A program made the translations under genes and the position numbers. A DNA stretch of 13,710 nt from Verrucomicrobiota bacterium (GTDB taxonomy: Bacteria; Verrucomicrobiota; Verrucomicrobiia; Limisphaerales; UBA1096): the NCBI GenBank assembly GCA_003972865.1, contig QOAX01000315.1, positions 1-13,710 of the forward strand, written 5' to 3'. The stretch's first letter is position 1, and each line of letters starts with the position of its first letter. The notes beneath the pieces are model-generated. The model worked only from the letters and a program-made list of their open reading frames with translations, made no database searches and had not been told where the DNA came from. This document shows, one piece after another, positions 5,777 through 13,128 of the stretch.

Positions 5777-8700
5777 ATGGCTGCTTTTTGTGGGAAAAAG
5801 AATTGGCGGAGCACGTATTCTTACGCTAGCAATTGCGCGAGTGTTTGCTCACAGATGAGAAACGGTTTATTGAGCCTGATAATCGGTTTTGCGGGGTCGC
5901 TTGGCTTTGGCCAGTTGGCGGTGGGCACGGCGGTGGATTTTAATCGCGATATCCGGCCGGTGCTGTCGCGGAACTGTTTCGCCTGCCATGGCCCGGACGA
6001 GAAAGCCCGCAAGGCCGATCTACGGCTCGACATCCGCGAGGGTGCCCTCGCCGAGCGCAAGGGTGTTCCTGCGGTGGTTCCCGGCGATCGGGGCGAGAGC
6101 GAGTTGTTCGCCCGCATCACCGCCACCGATTCCGACGACCGGATGCCGCCGGAGGAATCTGGGCACGAGTTGACCTTGGCGGAAATTGACAAGATCGCTG
6201 AGTGGATCGATGAAGGTGCGCCTTATGATCGACACTGGGCGTTTATGCCACCGAGTCGGCCGGGGCTGCCCAGAGTCGGCGACCGGTCGTGGGTGAAGAA
6301 CGGCATCGATCATTTTATCCTCTCCGGACTCGAGGCGACGGGGGATCGCCCCAGTGAAACGGCCGATCGCTACACTCTCATCCGCCGCCTGTCGCTCGAC
6401 ATGACCGGACTGCCACCGGCTCCGGCGGAAGTGGAGGCATTCGTCAATGACAAGCGGCCAAATGCCTACGAGTTGCTCGTGGACGATCTGTTGTCGCGTC
6501 CGGCCTATGGCGAACGCTGGGCGCGCGTCTGGCTCGACCTGGCGCGCTACGCCGACTCGGCCGGCTACGGTTCTGATCCGCTGCGCGTGATTTGGAAATA
6601 CCGCGACTGGGTGATCAACGCCTTCAACCAAAACATGCCGTACGACCGGTTCACCATCGAGCAACTGGCCGGCGACCTGTTGCCGGAGCCGTCGCGAGAC
6701 CAGTTGTTAGCAACGGCGTTTCATCGGAACACAAAAACCAACACCGAGGGCGGCACGGACGACGAGGAGTTTCGCGTCGAGGCGGTGCGGGATCGAGTGG
6801 ACACGACCATGCAGGTCTGGATGGGGCTGACGATGGGCTGCGCCAAGTGCCACTCGCACAAGTATGATCCGATCACGCAAACGGAATACTACCAGTTTTA
6901 CGCGATGTTCAACCAGACGGAGGATGCCGACCGCGGCAACGACTCGCCGCGCCTGCCGTATCCGACTGAGGAAGAAACCAGGCGCCTGGCCGTCATTGAC
7001 GACGAGATCAAAGGGTTGCAGGCCAAGCTCGACGTGCACACGCCGGCCCTGGCCAAGGGGCAACGCGAATGGGAACTCAAGTCCCTGCGCGACCTGGCCA
7101 AGCCGAAGCCGGAGTTGACTACTTGGGAAATGACCGGGCCGTTTGCGGCGGATGACTTTGACAGCGCGTTCGTCACGGCGTTCAGCCCGGAGCGCCTGGC
7201 CGTCGGCGAAAACGTCGCCCTGCACGGCAAAGCCCGCCAGTCGTCCACGTCAAACGACGGCGTGGCCAAGTTGGCCATCGACGGCAACTTTTCCGGCAGG
7301 TTCAAGGACAAGACGGTGACGCACACCAGGAACCCGGACGACAAGTCGCCGTGGTGGGAGGTGGCATTGGCCGAGTCAGCGGATGTGACGCAGGTGGTGA
7401 TTTGGAACCGTGCGGAGGCACCGGAACGCCTGTCGGCTTTTCGGGTGTTGGCGCTGGACGCCGAACGCAAGCCGTTGTTCGAGAAGGACCTGTTTGCAGA
7501 CGGCAAGGGCAGTCCGAAGCCGAACGAGGGGTTTGCGGTGCCGGTTGAAGCTGATGGGAAAGTATCGGTTGTGCGAATTGAGTTGCTGCCGCTGGACAGC
7601 CGCAAGGAACCGATTTTGTCGTTGGCCGAGGTGCAGGTGTTCACGCGTTCCGGGGCGGAGGAGGCGGCCGAGATCCAGTGGGCATCCAAGCCGGATTGGA
7701 ATGACGGCGAGGTGCATGCGCTCGAGTCCGGGGACAACTCGGTGGTGTATCTGCGCCGCAAAGTGAACGCGGTCATTGCCGGGACGCAGCAACTCTCGCT
7801 TGGCAGCGGGGATGGCATCAAGGCGTGGATCAACGGCCGCGAGGTGTTGTCGAAAAAAACCAAGCGTGCGGCCAAGGCCGGACAGGAAACGGTGAGTGTG
7901 AATCTGCCCAAGGGAGAAAGCGAACTGTTGCTGAAGATCGTCAATAACGACAAGAAGAGCGGGTTTTATTTTGCCGTCCGGGGCGTTGACTTTCCGGAGG
8001 ACATTTTGCCGGTGTTGCTGATCGATGAAGCCAAGCGCACCACGCCGCAGTCGGAGAAAATCGCCGCGCATTACAGGACGTTTGCCAAAGAACTGGAGCC
8101 AGTCCGCAAATCGATCGAGGCCAAGCGCAAGCAGCACAAGAAGGTCAACGACTCGATCGTCACCACGCCGTACATGCTCGAACTGGCCAAGGCCAAGCGG
8201 CGTGACACGTACCTGATGGTCAAGGGAAACTTCCTGAGCCGGGGCAACGTGGTCAAGGCCGGTTTCCCGGCTTCATTTCATTCGCCGGCCAAGGGCACGC
8301 CGCACAATCGCATGGGCGTGGCGCGCTGGCTGCTGCAGCCGGACAACCCGCTGACAGCGCGCGTGGCGGTGAACCGGTTCTGGGCGCAGCTGTTCGGCCG
8401 AGGCCTGCTCGACACGGAGGAGGATTTCGGAACGCAGGGAAACATCCCCGACCATCCGGAGTTGCTCGACTGGCTGGCGGTGGAGTTTCGCGACGGCGCT
8501 TGGGACGTGAAGCAACTGCTCAAGACGATGGTGCTGTCGGCGACGTACCGGCAGTCGGCCAAGGTGCGGGGCAGCTTGGCCAAGCGCGACCCGCGCAACA
8601 TCGGGCTGGGCCGAGGGCCGCGATTCCGTCTCGAGGCGGAGATGGTGCGAGACCAGGCGCTGGCGTTGAGCGGTTTGCAAAGCGTAAAGATGCACGGGCC

Positions 8701-9244
8701 TTCCGTCTATCCGCCGCAGCCACCGAACCTGTGGCAGGCGGCGTTCAACGGCCAGCGCAACTGGGCGACCAGCAAGGGCGAGGATCGGTATCGGCGCGGC
8801 TTTTACACCTTCCTGCGGCGAACAGTGCCCTATCCGTCGATGGCCACGTTCGACGCCCCGAGCCGGGAGATTTGCACCGTGCGGCGCATACGGACCAACA
8901 CGCCGCTGCAGTCGTTCGTGACGCTGAATGACGAGGTGTACGTCGAGTTCGCCCAGGCGCTGGCGCACCGGATCTTTGCCGAGGGCGGCGACTCGACGGC
9001 GGACCGGCTGAAGTTTGCCCTGCGGCTCACCCTGGCCAAGCCGGTAGAGGCTAGTGGCTTGGCGGCATTGACGGAACTATTTAACGGTGAACTGGCCCAC
9101 TTCCGCAATGAGCCGGGAGCCGCGAAGGAACTTTTTGGCAAAACGGTTCCCGTGCCGGACGGGGCGGAGTTGCCGGAGATGGCGGCGTTGACTGTCGTGG
9201 CCAATGTGCTGTTGAATCTGGACGCCCTCTTGATGAAGGGCTGA
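5777..9244 (+). CDS. PSCyt1-DUF1549-DUF1553 protein with F5/8C-like and PA14-like insert
   Basis: A 1,155-aa exported multidomain protein. A hydrophobic segment (about residues 27-50, MRNGLLSLIIGFAG onward) acts as signal peptide. The planctomycete cytochrome c domain PSCyt1 follows at about 55-155, with heme motif CFACH at 67-71 and DRMPPEE. DUF1549 (PSCyt2) lies at about 170-380 (RRLSLDMTGLPP, ERWARVWLDLARYADS) and includes a second CxxCH, CAKCH at 355-359. Residues about 473-621 resemble an F5/8C/fucolectin carbohydrate-binding domain (GKARQSSTSNDG, AIDGN, WWEVAL). Residues about 640-740 are beta-rich and PA14-like (GSGDGIKAWINGREV). A charged helical linker precedes DUF1553 (about 809-1100; NRFWAQLFGRGLL, LSATYRQS, TNTPLQSFVTLND). 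The usual DUF1501 partner follows 21 bp later. These pairs are thought to serve polysaccharide breakdown; the reaction is unproven. The start at 5777 rests on GGAGG; 5855 is a real alternative. Confidence 0.93.
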   Translation: MAAFCGKKNWRSTYSYASNCASVCSQMRNGLLSLIIGFAGSLGFGQLAVGTAVDFNRDIRPVLSRNCFACHGPDEKARKADLRLDIREGALAERKGVPAVVPGDRGESELFARITATDSDDRMPPEESGHELTLAEIDKIAEWIDEGAPYDRHWAFMPPSRPGLPRVGDRSWVKNGIDHFILSGLEATGDRPSETADRYTLIRRLSLDMTGLPPAPAEVEAFVNDKRPNAYELLVDDLLSRPAYGERWARVWLDLARYADSAGYGSDPLRVIWKYRDWVINAFNQNMPYDRFTIEQLAGDLLPEPSRDQLLATAFHRNTKTNTEGGTDDEEFRVEAVRDRVDTTMQVWMGLTMGCAKCHSHKYDPITQTEYYQFYAMFNQTEDADRGNDSPRLPYPTEEETRRLAVIDDEIKGLQAKLDVHTPALAKGQREWELKSLRDLAKPKPELTTWEMTGPFAADDFDSAFVTAFSPERLAVGENVALHGKARQSSTSNDGVAKLAIDGNFSGRFKDKTVTHTRNPDDKSPWWEVALAESADVTQVVIWNRAEAPERLSAFRVLALDAERKPLFEKDLFADGKGSPKPNEGFAVPVEADGKVSVVRIELLPLDSRKEPILSLAEVQVFTRSGAEEAAEIQWASKPDWNDGEVHALESGDNSVVYLRRKVNAVIAGTQQLSLGSGDGIKAWINGREVLSKKTKRAAKAGQETVSVNLPKGESELLLKIVNNDKKSGFYFAVRGVDFPEDILPVLLIDEAKRTTPQSEKIAAHYRTFAKELEPVRKSIEAKRKQHKKVNDSIVTTPYMLELAKAKRRDTYLMVKGNFLSRGNVVKAGFPASFHSPAKGTPHNRMGVARWLLQPDNPLTARVAVNRFWAQLFGRGLLDTEEDFGTQGNIPDHPELLDWLAVEFRDGAWDVKQLLKTMVLSATYRQSAKVRGSLAKRDPRNIGLGRGPRFRLEAEMVRDQALALSGLQSVKMHGPSVYPPQPPNLWQAAFNGQRNWATSKGEDRYRRGFYTFLRRTVPYPSMATFDAPSREICTVRRIRTNTPLQSFVTLNDEVYVEFAQALAHRIFAEGGDSTADRLKFALRLTLAKPVEASGLAALTELFNGELAHFRNEPGAAKELFGKTVPVPDGAELPEMAALTVVANVLLNLDALLMKG

Positions 9245-9265
9245 TGATGGCTTAGCTTTCCCGAA

Positions 9266-10702
9266 ATGAATCTGCATGACGCACAGGCACAGTTCATCAC
9301 TCGGCGGCATTTTTTGAGGCGCTGCCAGGTGGGGCTTGGCTCGCTGGCGCTCGGCTCGCTGATGGGCAGGGCGGGTGCGGCGAATCCGCTGGATTCGCGC
9401 GTGCCGCGGGCGGCTGGCAAGGTCAAGAACGTTATCTATCTGCACATGGCCGGTTCGCCCCCGCAGTTGGATTTATTCGACTACAAGCCGAAGCTCAACG
9501 AGTTAAACATGAAGCCGTGTCCCAAGGAATTCATCGAGGGCCGCCGGCTGCCGTTCATCAAGGGGCACCCCAAGCTGCTGGGCTCGCCGCACACTTTCAG
9601 CCGGCACGGGCAGAACGGGCAGTGGTTCAGCAACATGTATCCCACGCTGCCCCGCATGGCGGACGACCTCACGTTCGTGAAGTCGATGCACACCGACCAG
9701 TTCAACCACGCGCCCGCGCAGATGCTACTCTACACCGGCTCACCCCGCAACGGCTCGGCATCAATGGGGTCGTGGATCACCTACGGTCTCGGATCCGAGA
9801 ACGCGAACCTGCCCGGCTTCGTGGTGCTGATTTCCAGCGGCACCGATCCGTCCGGCGGCAAGAGCCTCTGGGGAAGCGGCTATCTGCCGTCGGTGTTCCA
9901 GGGCGTGCAGTGCCGCAGCACCGGCGACCCGATCCTGTACGTCTCCAACCCGAAAGGCATGAGCCGAGACGTGCGCCGCCGTAGCCTGGACGCGCTCCGG
10001 AAACTCAACGAACAGGAGTACCGCGAGATCGGCGACCCCGAGACGTTGACGCGCATCAACCAGTTCGAATTGGCGTATCGCATGCAGATCAGCGTGCCGG
10101 AGGTGATGGACATCGGCCGCGAATCGCAGGCCACGCTCGAGCAGTACGGCGCGCAACCCGGTAAAGCGTCCTTCGCCAACAACTGCCTGCTTGCCCGCCG
10201 TTTGGTGGAGCAGGGAGTGCGCTACGTGCAGTTGTTCGATTGGGGATGGGACTTTCACGGCACCGGCGCCAGCAACGACCTTGTGAAGGAACTGCCGAGG
10301 AAGTGCGCCTCGAACGACAAATCGGTCACGGCATTGCTTCAGGATCTCAAGCAGCGCGGGTTGCTCGACGAGACACTCGTGGTTTGGGGCGGTGAATTCG
10401 GCCGCACCTCGATGAACGAGGAGCGCAACGGCTCCAAGTTCCTCGGCCGCGATCATCATCCGGACTGCTTCACCGTCTGGATGGCCGGCGGCGGTCTGCG
10501 GCACGGCATCACCTACGGTGAGACGGACGAACTGGGCTACACCGTGGCCAGGGATCCGGTGCATGTGCATGATCTGCAGGCGACGATCCTGCACCTGCTG
10601 GGGCTCGATCCGTTCAACTTCAGCTACCGCTACCAGGGGCTGGATCAACGCCTCATTGGACCTGAGGACACACCGAAAATCGTCGACGGCATTCTGGCCT
10701 GA
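9266..10702 (+). CDS. DUF1501 protein, Tat-exported
   Basis: A 478-aa DUF1501 family protein (PF07394; alkaline phosphatase/sulfatase-like fold). The N-terminus carries a textbook twin-arginine signal, TRRHFLRR at residues 12-19, then a hydrophobic stretch and a likely cleavage after GRAGA. Export is therefore in the folded state. Family hallmarks include KNVIYLHMAGSPPQLDLFDYKP near the start, FNHAPAQMLLYTGSPR, VQLFDWGWDFHG, WGGEFGRT at 374-381 and GRDHHP with the DHH at 396-398; the Asp, Glu and His residues are candidate metal ligands. It starts 21 bp after the PSCyt1/DUF1549/DUF1553 gene, the standard PVC pairing, so the two probably act together outside the membrane. No strong Shine-Dalgarno precedes ATG 9266. 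The stop TGA lies inside an inverted repeat shared with the convergent gene. Confidence 0.95.
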   Translation: MNLHDAQAQFITRRHFLRRCQVGLGSLALGSLMGRAGAANPLDSRVPRAAGKVKNVIYLHMAGSPPQLDLFDYKPKLNELNMKPCPKEFIEGRRLPFIKGHPKLLGSPHTFSRHGQNGQWFSNMYPTLPRMADDLTFVKSMHTDQFNHAPAQMLLYTGSPRNGSASMGSWITYGLGSENANLPGFVVLISSGTDPSGGKSLWGSGYLPSVFQGVQCRSTGDPILYVSNPKGMSRDVRRRSLDALRKLNEQEYREIGDPETLTRINQFELAYRMQISVPEVMDIGRESQATLEQYGAQPGKASFANNCLLARRLVEQGVRYVQLFDWGWDFHGTGASNDLVKELPRKCASNDKSVTALLQDLKQRGLLDETLVVWGGEFGRTSMNEERNGSKFLGRDHHPDCFTVWMAGGGLRHGITYGETDELGYTVARDPVHVHDLQATILHLLGLDPFNFSYRYQGLDQRLIGPEDTPKIVDGILA

Positions 10703-10726
10703 GCGAGCGCTTGGCCAAGCTCAGGC
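10697..10726. terminator. Inverted repeat across two convergent stop codons (possible bidirectional terminator)
   Basis: GCCTGAGC (10697-10704) and GCTCAGGC (10719-10726) are perfect 8-bp inverted arms around a 14-nt loop. Each arm contains the TGA stop of one of the two convergent genes, since both proteins end Ala-stop (GCC TGA). The loop holds most of a GCTTGGCCAAGC palindrome, which could pair as an alternative hairpin. No T-run follows on either side, so a classic intrinsic terminator is not shown. Confidence 0.4.
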
Positions 10727-11353
10727 GAAGCGATCTTCCTTGAACGGGTCGGCGGTGTTCGAGTAGCCGCGCTGCTCCCAGAAGCCAAGCTTGTCGTGGT
10801 CGCGGAAGATGATTTCCCTGATGAACTTGGCTCCCTTCCACGCATAGAGCTTGGGGATGATCATGCGCGCCGGGCCGCCGTGCTCCGGTGTCAACGGCTT
10901 GCCGTTCCAGGAATGGGCGATCATCACGTCGTCATCCATGCATGCGTCGAGGGCCGTGTTGGTCGTGTAGTCGTCGCAACCGATGAAAAAGAGATGCGAG
11001 GCGCCTGGGTTGGGCTTGACGAGATCGGCCAGGGTGAAAAAGGCGACGCCCTCGAATTCCATGTCGAACTGGCTCCAGGTCGTGACGCAGTGAAAGTCGC
11101 TCACGTCGCGAAACTGCGGCAGCGCCATGAACTGTTCCCAGTTGAGCGTGACCGGGTTTTCAACTTCGCCGTGAATTTTCAGCGACCAATCATCGAGGAA
11201 AATTTCCGGGTGAACGCCGAGGTCGAGCACGGGAAAGTTGCTGACCTCGTGCTGGCCGGCGGGGAGTCGTCCGGTATGCGGTCGCTTCGGTTGTTTTTTG
11301 CCGGACATTTTTTGTGCCCAGCGTTCCTTTCGCCGCACGTAGTCTTCCTTCAT
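10721..11353 (-). CDS. Sulfite-oxidase-like molybdopterin oxidoreductase (YuiH-like)
   Basis: A 210-aa protein of the oxidoreductase molybdopterin-binding family (PF00174), in the compact form without the dimerisation domain. The start is ATG at 11353, which overlaps the upstream stop as ATGA; a longer open frame runs back inside the neighbour gene and has no family support. Features are LDLGVHPEI and WSLKIHGEVENP near the N-terminus, the probable molybdenum-ligand cysteine Cys89 in HCVTTWS, the pterin-site run HGGPARMIIPKLYAWKG, and the typical C-terminal GFWEQRGYSNTADPFKEDRF. No signal peptide or Tat motif is visible, so the protein is probably cytoplasmic unless carried by a partner. It is coupled to a membrane-anchored PQQ-type propeller gene, which suggests a shared redox role (inference). 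Substrate unknown. Confidence 0.9.
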   Translation of the reverse strand: MKEDYVRRKERWAQKMSGKKQPKRPHTGRLPAGQHEVSNFPVLDLGVHPEIFLDDWSLKIHGEVENPVTLNWEQFMALPQFRDVSDFHCVTTWSQFDMEFEGVAFFTLADLVKPNPGASHLFFIGCDDYTTNTALDACMDDDVMIAHSWNGKPLTPEHGGPARMIIPKLYAWKGAKFIREIIFRDHDKLGFWEQRGYSNTADPFKEDRFA

Positions 11354-12978
11354 TGCGCGGCGACTTCGGCCGGCTTGGCCAAGGGCAGTTTGTAACAGGC
11401 GGCCTCTCGGTGATTGCGCACGAGCAGATACTCGCCGGTGAGCGCGGGCGGGTTCCATGTCTTGCCGTCGAGCGCGGTGAACCTGGTCAGCTCGACCTGT
11501 TTTTCCGGGTTTGCCTCAAGCAAAATGACTTCGCCATTTTCCGCCATGACGAGGATGTGGTTGGCGCGAAACAGAATTTGCCCGTGCCCGTATCGTCCGT
11601 CCTTCCATTTTCGACGACCGCGCCCGGTGTCGATGCAGGCAAAGATGCCGTCATCGAGCCCGAAAACGTGGCCGTTGTGGAAAATCAAATTCGTGAACTT
11701 GGCCTTCATCCGGTTCGACTTCCAAAGTTCCCTCGCGGCAAAACTTCCGTTCTCAAAATCGACTTGAACCAGTTTGCTGCCCTTGCCGTAGCCGAGGCTG
11801 AGCAGGATTCTATTGTCCGGCAGAGTGACGGGCATCGACACGTGCGGGTAGGGGACGTTCCAGTCAAACTCCCAACGGATCGAGCCGTCCTTGGGCGAGT
11901 GGGCGGCCAAGCCGTCCTGGTTGAAGATGACGACTTGGGTTTCGCCGTGCAGCTTGGCCAGGCGCGCGGAACTGTAGCCGGCTCGGCTGCTGCCGCCGGC
12001 CCAGGCCGGTTCGCCGGTGGCTGTGTTGTAGGCGAGGAGTGAGCGTCCATTTTCACCTCCGGCGCTGACGACAACGTTGTCATCCACCATCAGCGGTGAA
12101 CTGGCGTAGCCCCATTCCTTTGATTTGTTGCGATTGGCGGACAACCCGCTTTGGTCAACCGGATCGTCGAGCTTCAGTCCGGCGTCGGCGGCGATGTTGC
12201 GCCGCCAGACCGGTTTGCCGGTGGCCAGTTTCAGGCAGTTCAATGTGCCGGTGGCGCCGAGTGTGTACACCATGCCGTTGTGAATCGTCGGCGTAGCGCG
12301 CGGTCCTTCACCGGCGATGGCGGTCTTGTATTGTCCGGGATCGGTATGCAGCCAAAGCACGGAGCCAGTTTGCACGTTGTAGCAGACAACTGCTTCGTTT
12401 TCGTCGCGTTGCTCCTGTGTGACCGCACGATGACCTGCAACTGCGAAACCGGACCAAGCCGGACCGATCGGCTGCCGCCAAAGTGTCTCGGGTGGCTGCG
12501 TGGTCCAGTCGGTTGCCAGGCCGGGGCCGGGCACTTTGCAGTCACGGCTTGGCCCGAGGAACTGCGGAAACGACAGCTTGGCCAAGGGATGAGCGTCTGG
12601 CTCGGCGCCTGGCTTGGGTGCTTGGCTTTCGGCCGTGGGCAGGGTGCGCTTGGCCCAGCGCCACTCGTAGAGGGGCATCATGTTTCCGCTGAACTGGCTG
12701 AAGCGGAAGCAGGCGGAAAACAGGACGGCCACGCCAACCAAGCCGCCGAAAATGACCAACCGGGTGCGCTTGGCCAAGCGGGAGAAAAAGAGCACCCACG
12801 TCACCATCAGTATTGATGCAAGCGCGGTGGCGCTGAGGATTGCGAGCACCCGATTTGCCTGATCCTCGGAGGCGCTCGACCAAATCAAAGCCACAGCAAA
12901 GGCAAATCCGCCTACAATCATGACGGCTGGCCACCAGCGTGTTGGCTTTGGTTTGGTTGTTTTTGGGGCTGTCTCCAT
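11350..12978 (-). CDS. Membrane-anchored PQQ-like beta-propeller protein
   Basis: A 542-aa protein. The N-terminus has three predicted membrane helices at about residues 15-33, 44-65 and 74-92, followed by a polar linker (about 105-135). The rest (about 136-540) is an eight-bladed PQQ/BamB-type propeller. It begins with FPQFLGPSRDCKVPG, close to the WPQFRGP opening common in PVC proteins, and has repeats such as VYTLGATGTLNCLKLATGKPVW and VVCYNVQTGSVLWLHTD. No heme motif is present, so any electron transfer would need bound PQQ or a partner; a purely structural or binding role is also possible. The TGA overlaps the start of the molybdopterin gene by four bases (ATGA). Two consensus TTGGCCAAG palindromes in the gene's N-terminal region encode Leu-Ala-Lys, and a third lies near the C-terminus. 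No strong Shine-Dalgarno precedes ATG 12978. The gene is divergent from fliD. Confidence 0.88.
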   Translation of the reverse strand: METAPKTTKPKPTRWWPAVMIVGGFAFAVALIWSSASEDQANRVLAILSATALASILMVTWVLFFSRLAKRTRLVIFGGLVGVAVLFSACFRFSQFSGNMMPLYEWRWAKRTLPTAESQAPKPGAEPDAHPLAKLSFPQFLGPSRDCKVPGPGLATDWTTQPPETLWRQPIGPAWSGFAVAGHRAVTQEQRDENEAVVCYNVQTGSVLWLHTDPGQYKTAIAGEGPRATPTIHNGMVYTLGATGTLNCLKLATGKPVWRRNIAADAGLKLDDPVDQSGLSANRNKSKEWGYASSPLMVDDNVVVSAGGENGRSLLAYNTATGEPAWAGGSSRAGYSSARLAKLHGETQVVIFNQDGLAAHSPKDGSIRWEFDWNVPYPHVSMPVTLPDNRILLSLGYGKGSKLVQVDFENGSFAARELWKSNRMKAKFTNLIFHNGHVFGLDDGIFACIDTGRGRRKWKDGRYGHGQILFRANHILVMAENGEVILLEANPEKQVELTRFTALDGKTWNPPALTGEYLLVRNHREAACYKLPLAKPAEVAAQ

Positions 12979-13065
12979 TACGAATCCGCCGCGACTTTAC
13001 AGACATCAGAGCGTGGGCCAAGCCAATGAAAATAAAAGAGTTATCGTCAGTTTTGGGCATAATTT

Positions 13066-13102
13066 CCGGGATTAGGCACATTAGTTGCTATTGATATCCC
13101 GG
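13066..13102. repeat. 7-bp inverted repeat framing the fliD promoter
   Basis: CCGGGAT at 13066-13072 and ATCCCGG at 13096-13102 are perfect reverse complements with 23 bp between them. The gap holds the sigma-54-type promoter, and the right arm covers the expected start of transcription. It could be an operator for a dimeric regulator, but the arms are short and chance is possible. Confidence 0.35.
13074..13089 (+). promoter_or_regulatory. Candidate sigma-54 (-24/-12) promoter for fliD
   Basis: AGGCAC at 13074-13079, five bases, then TTGCT at 13085-13089 match the sigma-54 consensus TGGCAC-N5-TTGCW with one mismatch and the exact spacing (GG at 13075-13076, GC at 13087-13088). Transcription would begin near 13100 and leave a leader of about 29 nt before fliD. 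Sigma-54 control of flagellar middle or late genes is well known in other phyla. No upstream enhancer-binding site was identified. Confidence 0.65.
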
Positions 13103-13128
13103 TTTTTTGTAGGTTTTAAAGGGTAATT

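Larger units (their letters stand above)
776..12778. repeat. Dispersed HIP1-like palindrome, consensus (G)CTTGGCCAAG(C)
   Basis: By hand count the 8-bp palindrome TTGGCCAA occurs ten times. The ten-base sites are 776-785, 2792-2801, 3530-3539, 4364-4373, 5571-5580, 8575-8584, 10710-10719, 11374-11383, 12577-12586 and 12769-12778. All but the second are perfect CTTGGCCAAG, and four extend to GCTTGGCCAAGC (5570, 8574, 10709, 12768). With about 60% GC, chance predicts roughly 0.2 copies of the 8-mer and 0.02 of the 10-mer. Eight copies are in genes on both strands, and seven of these are read as TTG GCC AAG (Leu-Ala-Lys). Two are in noncoding gaps. One-mismatch versions are also frequent (for example 5584, 7096, 9032, 11954). 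Confidence 0.75.

Noticed and set aside
11354..11458. Longer start for the molybdopterin oxidoreductase
   Set aside because: The added residues lie within the upstream PQQ-like gene and are low-complexity Arg/Ala. ATG 11353 forms an ATGA overlap and begins where the family begins.
12361..12372. Copy of the tRNA 3' end (GGAGCCAGTT) as a possible integration site
   Set aside because: Only 10 bases match, the copy lies inside the PQQ-like coding sequence, and no integrase or phage gene is present.
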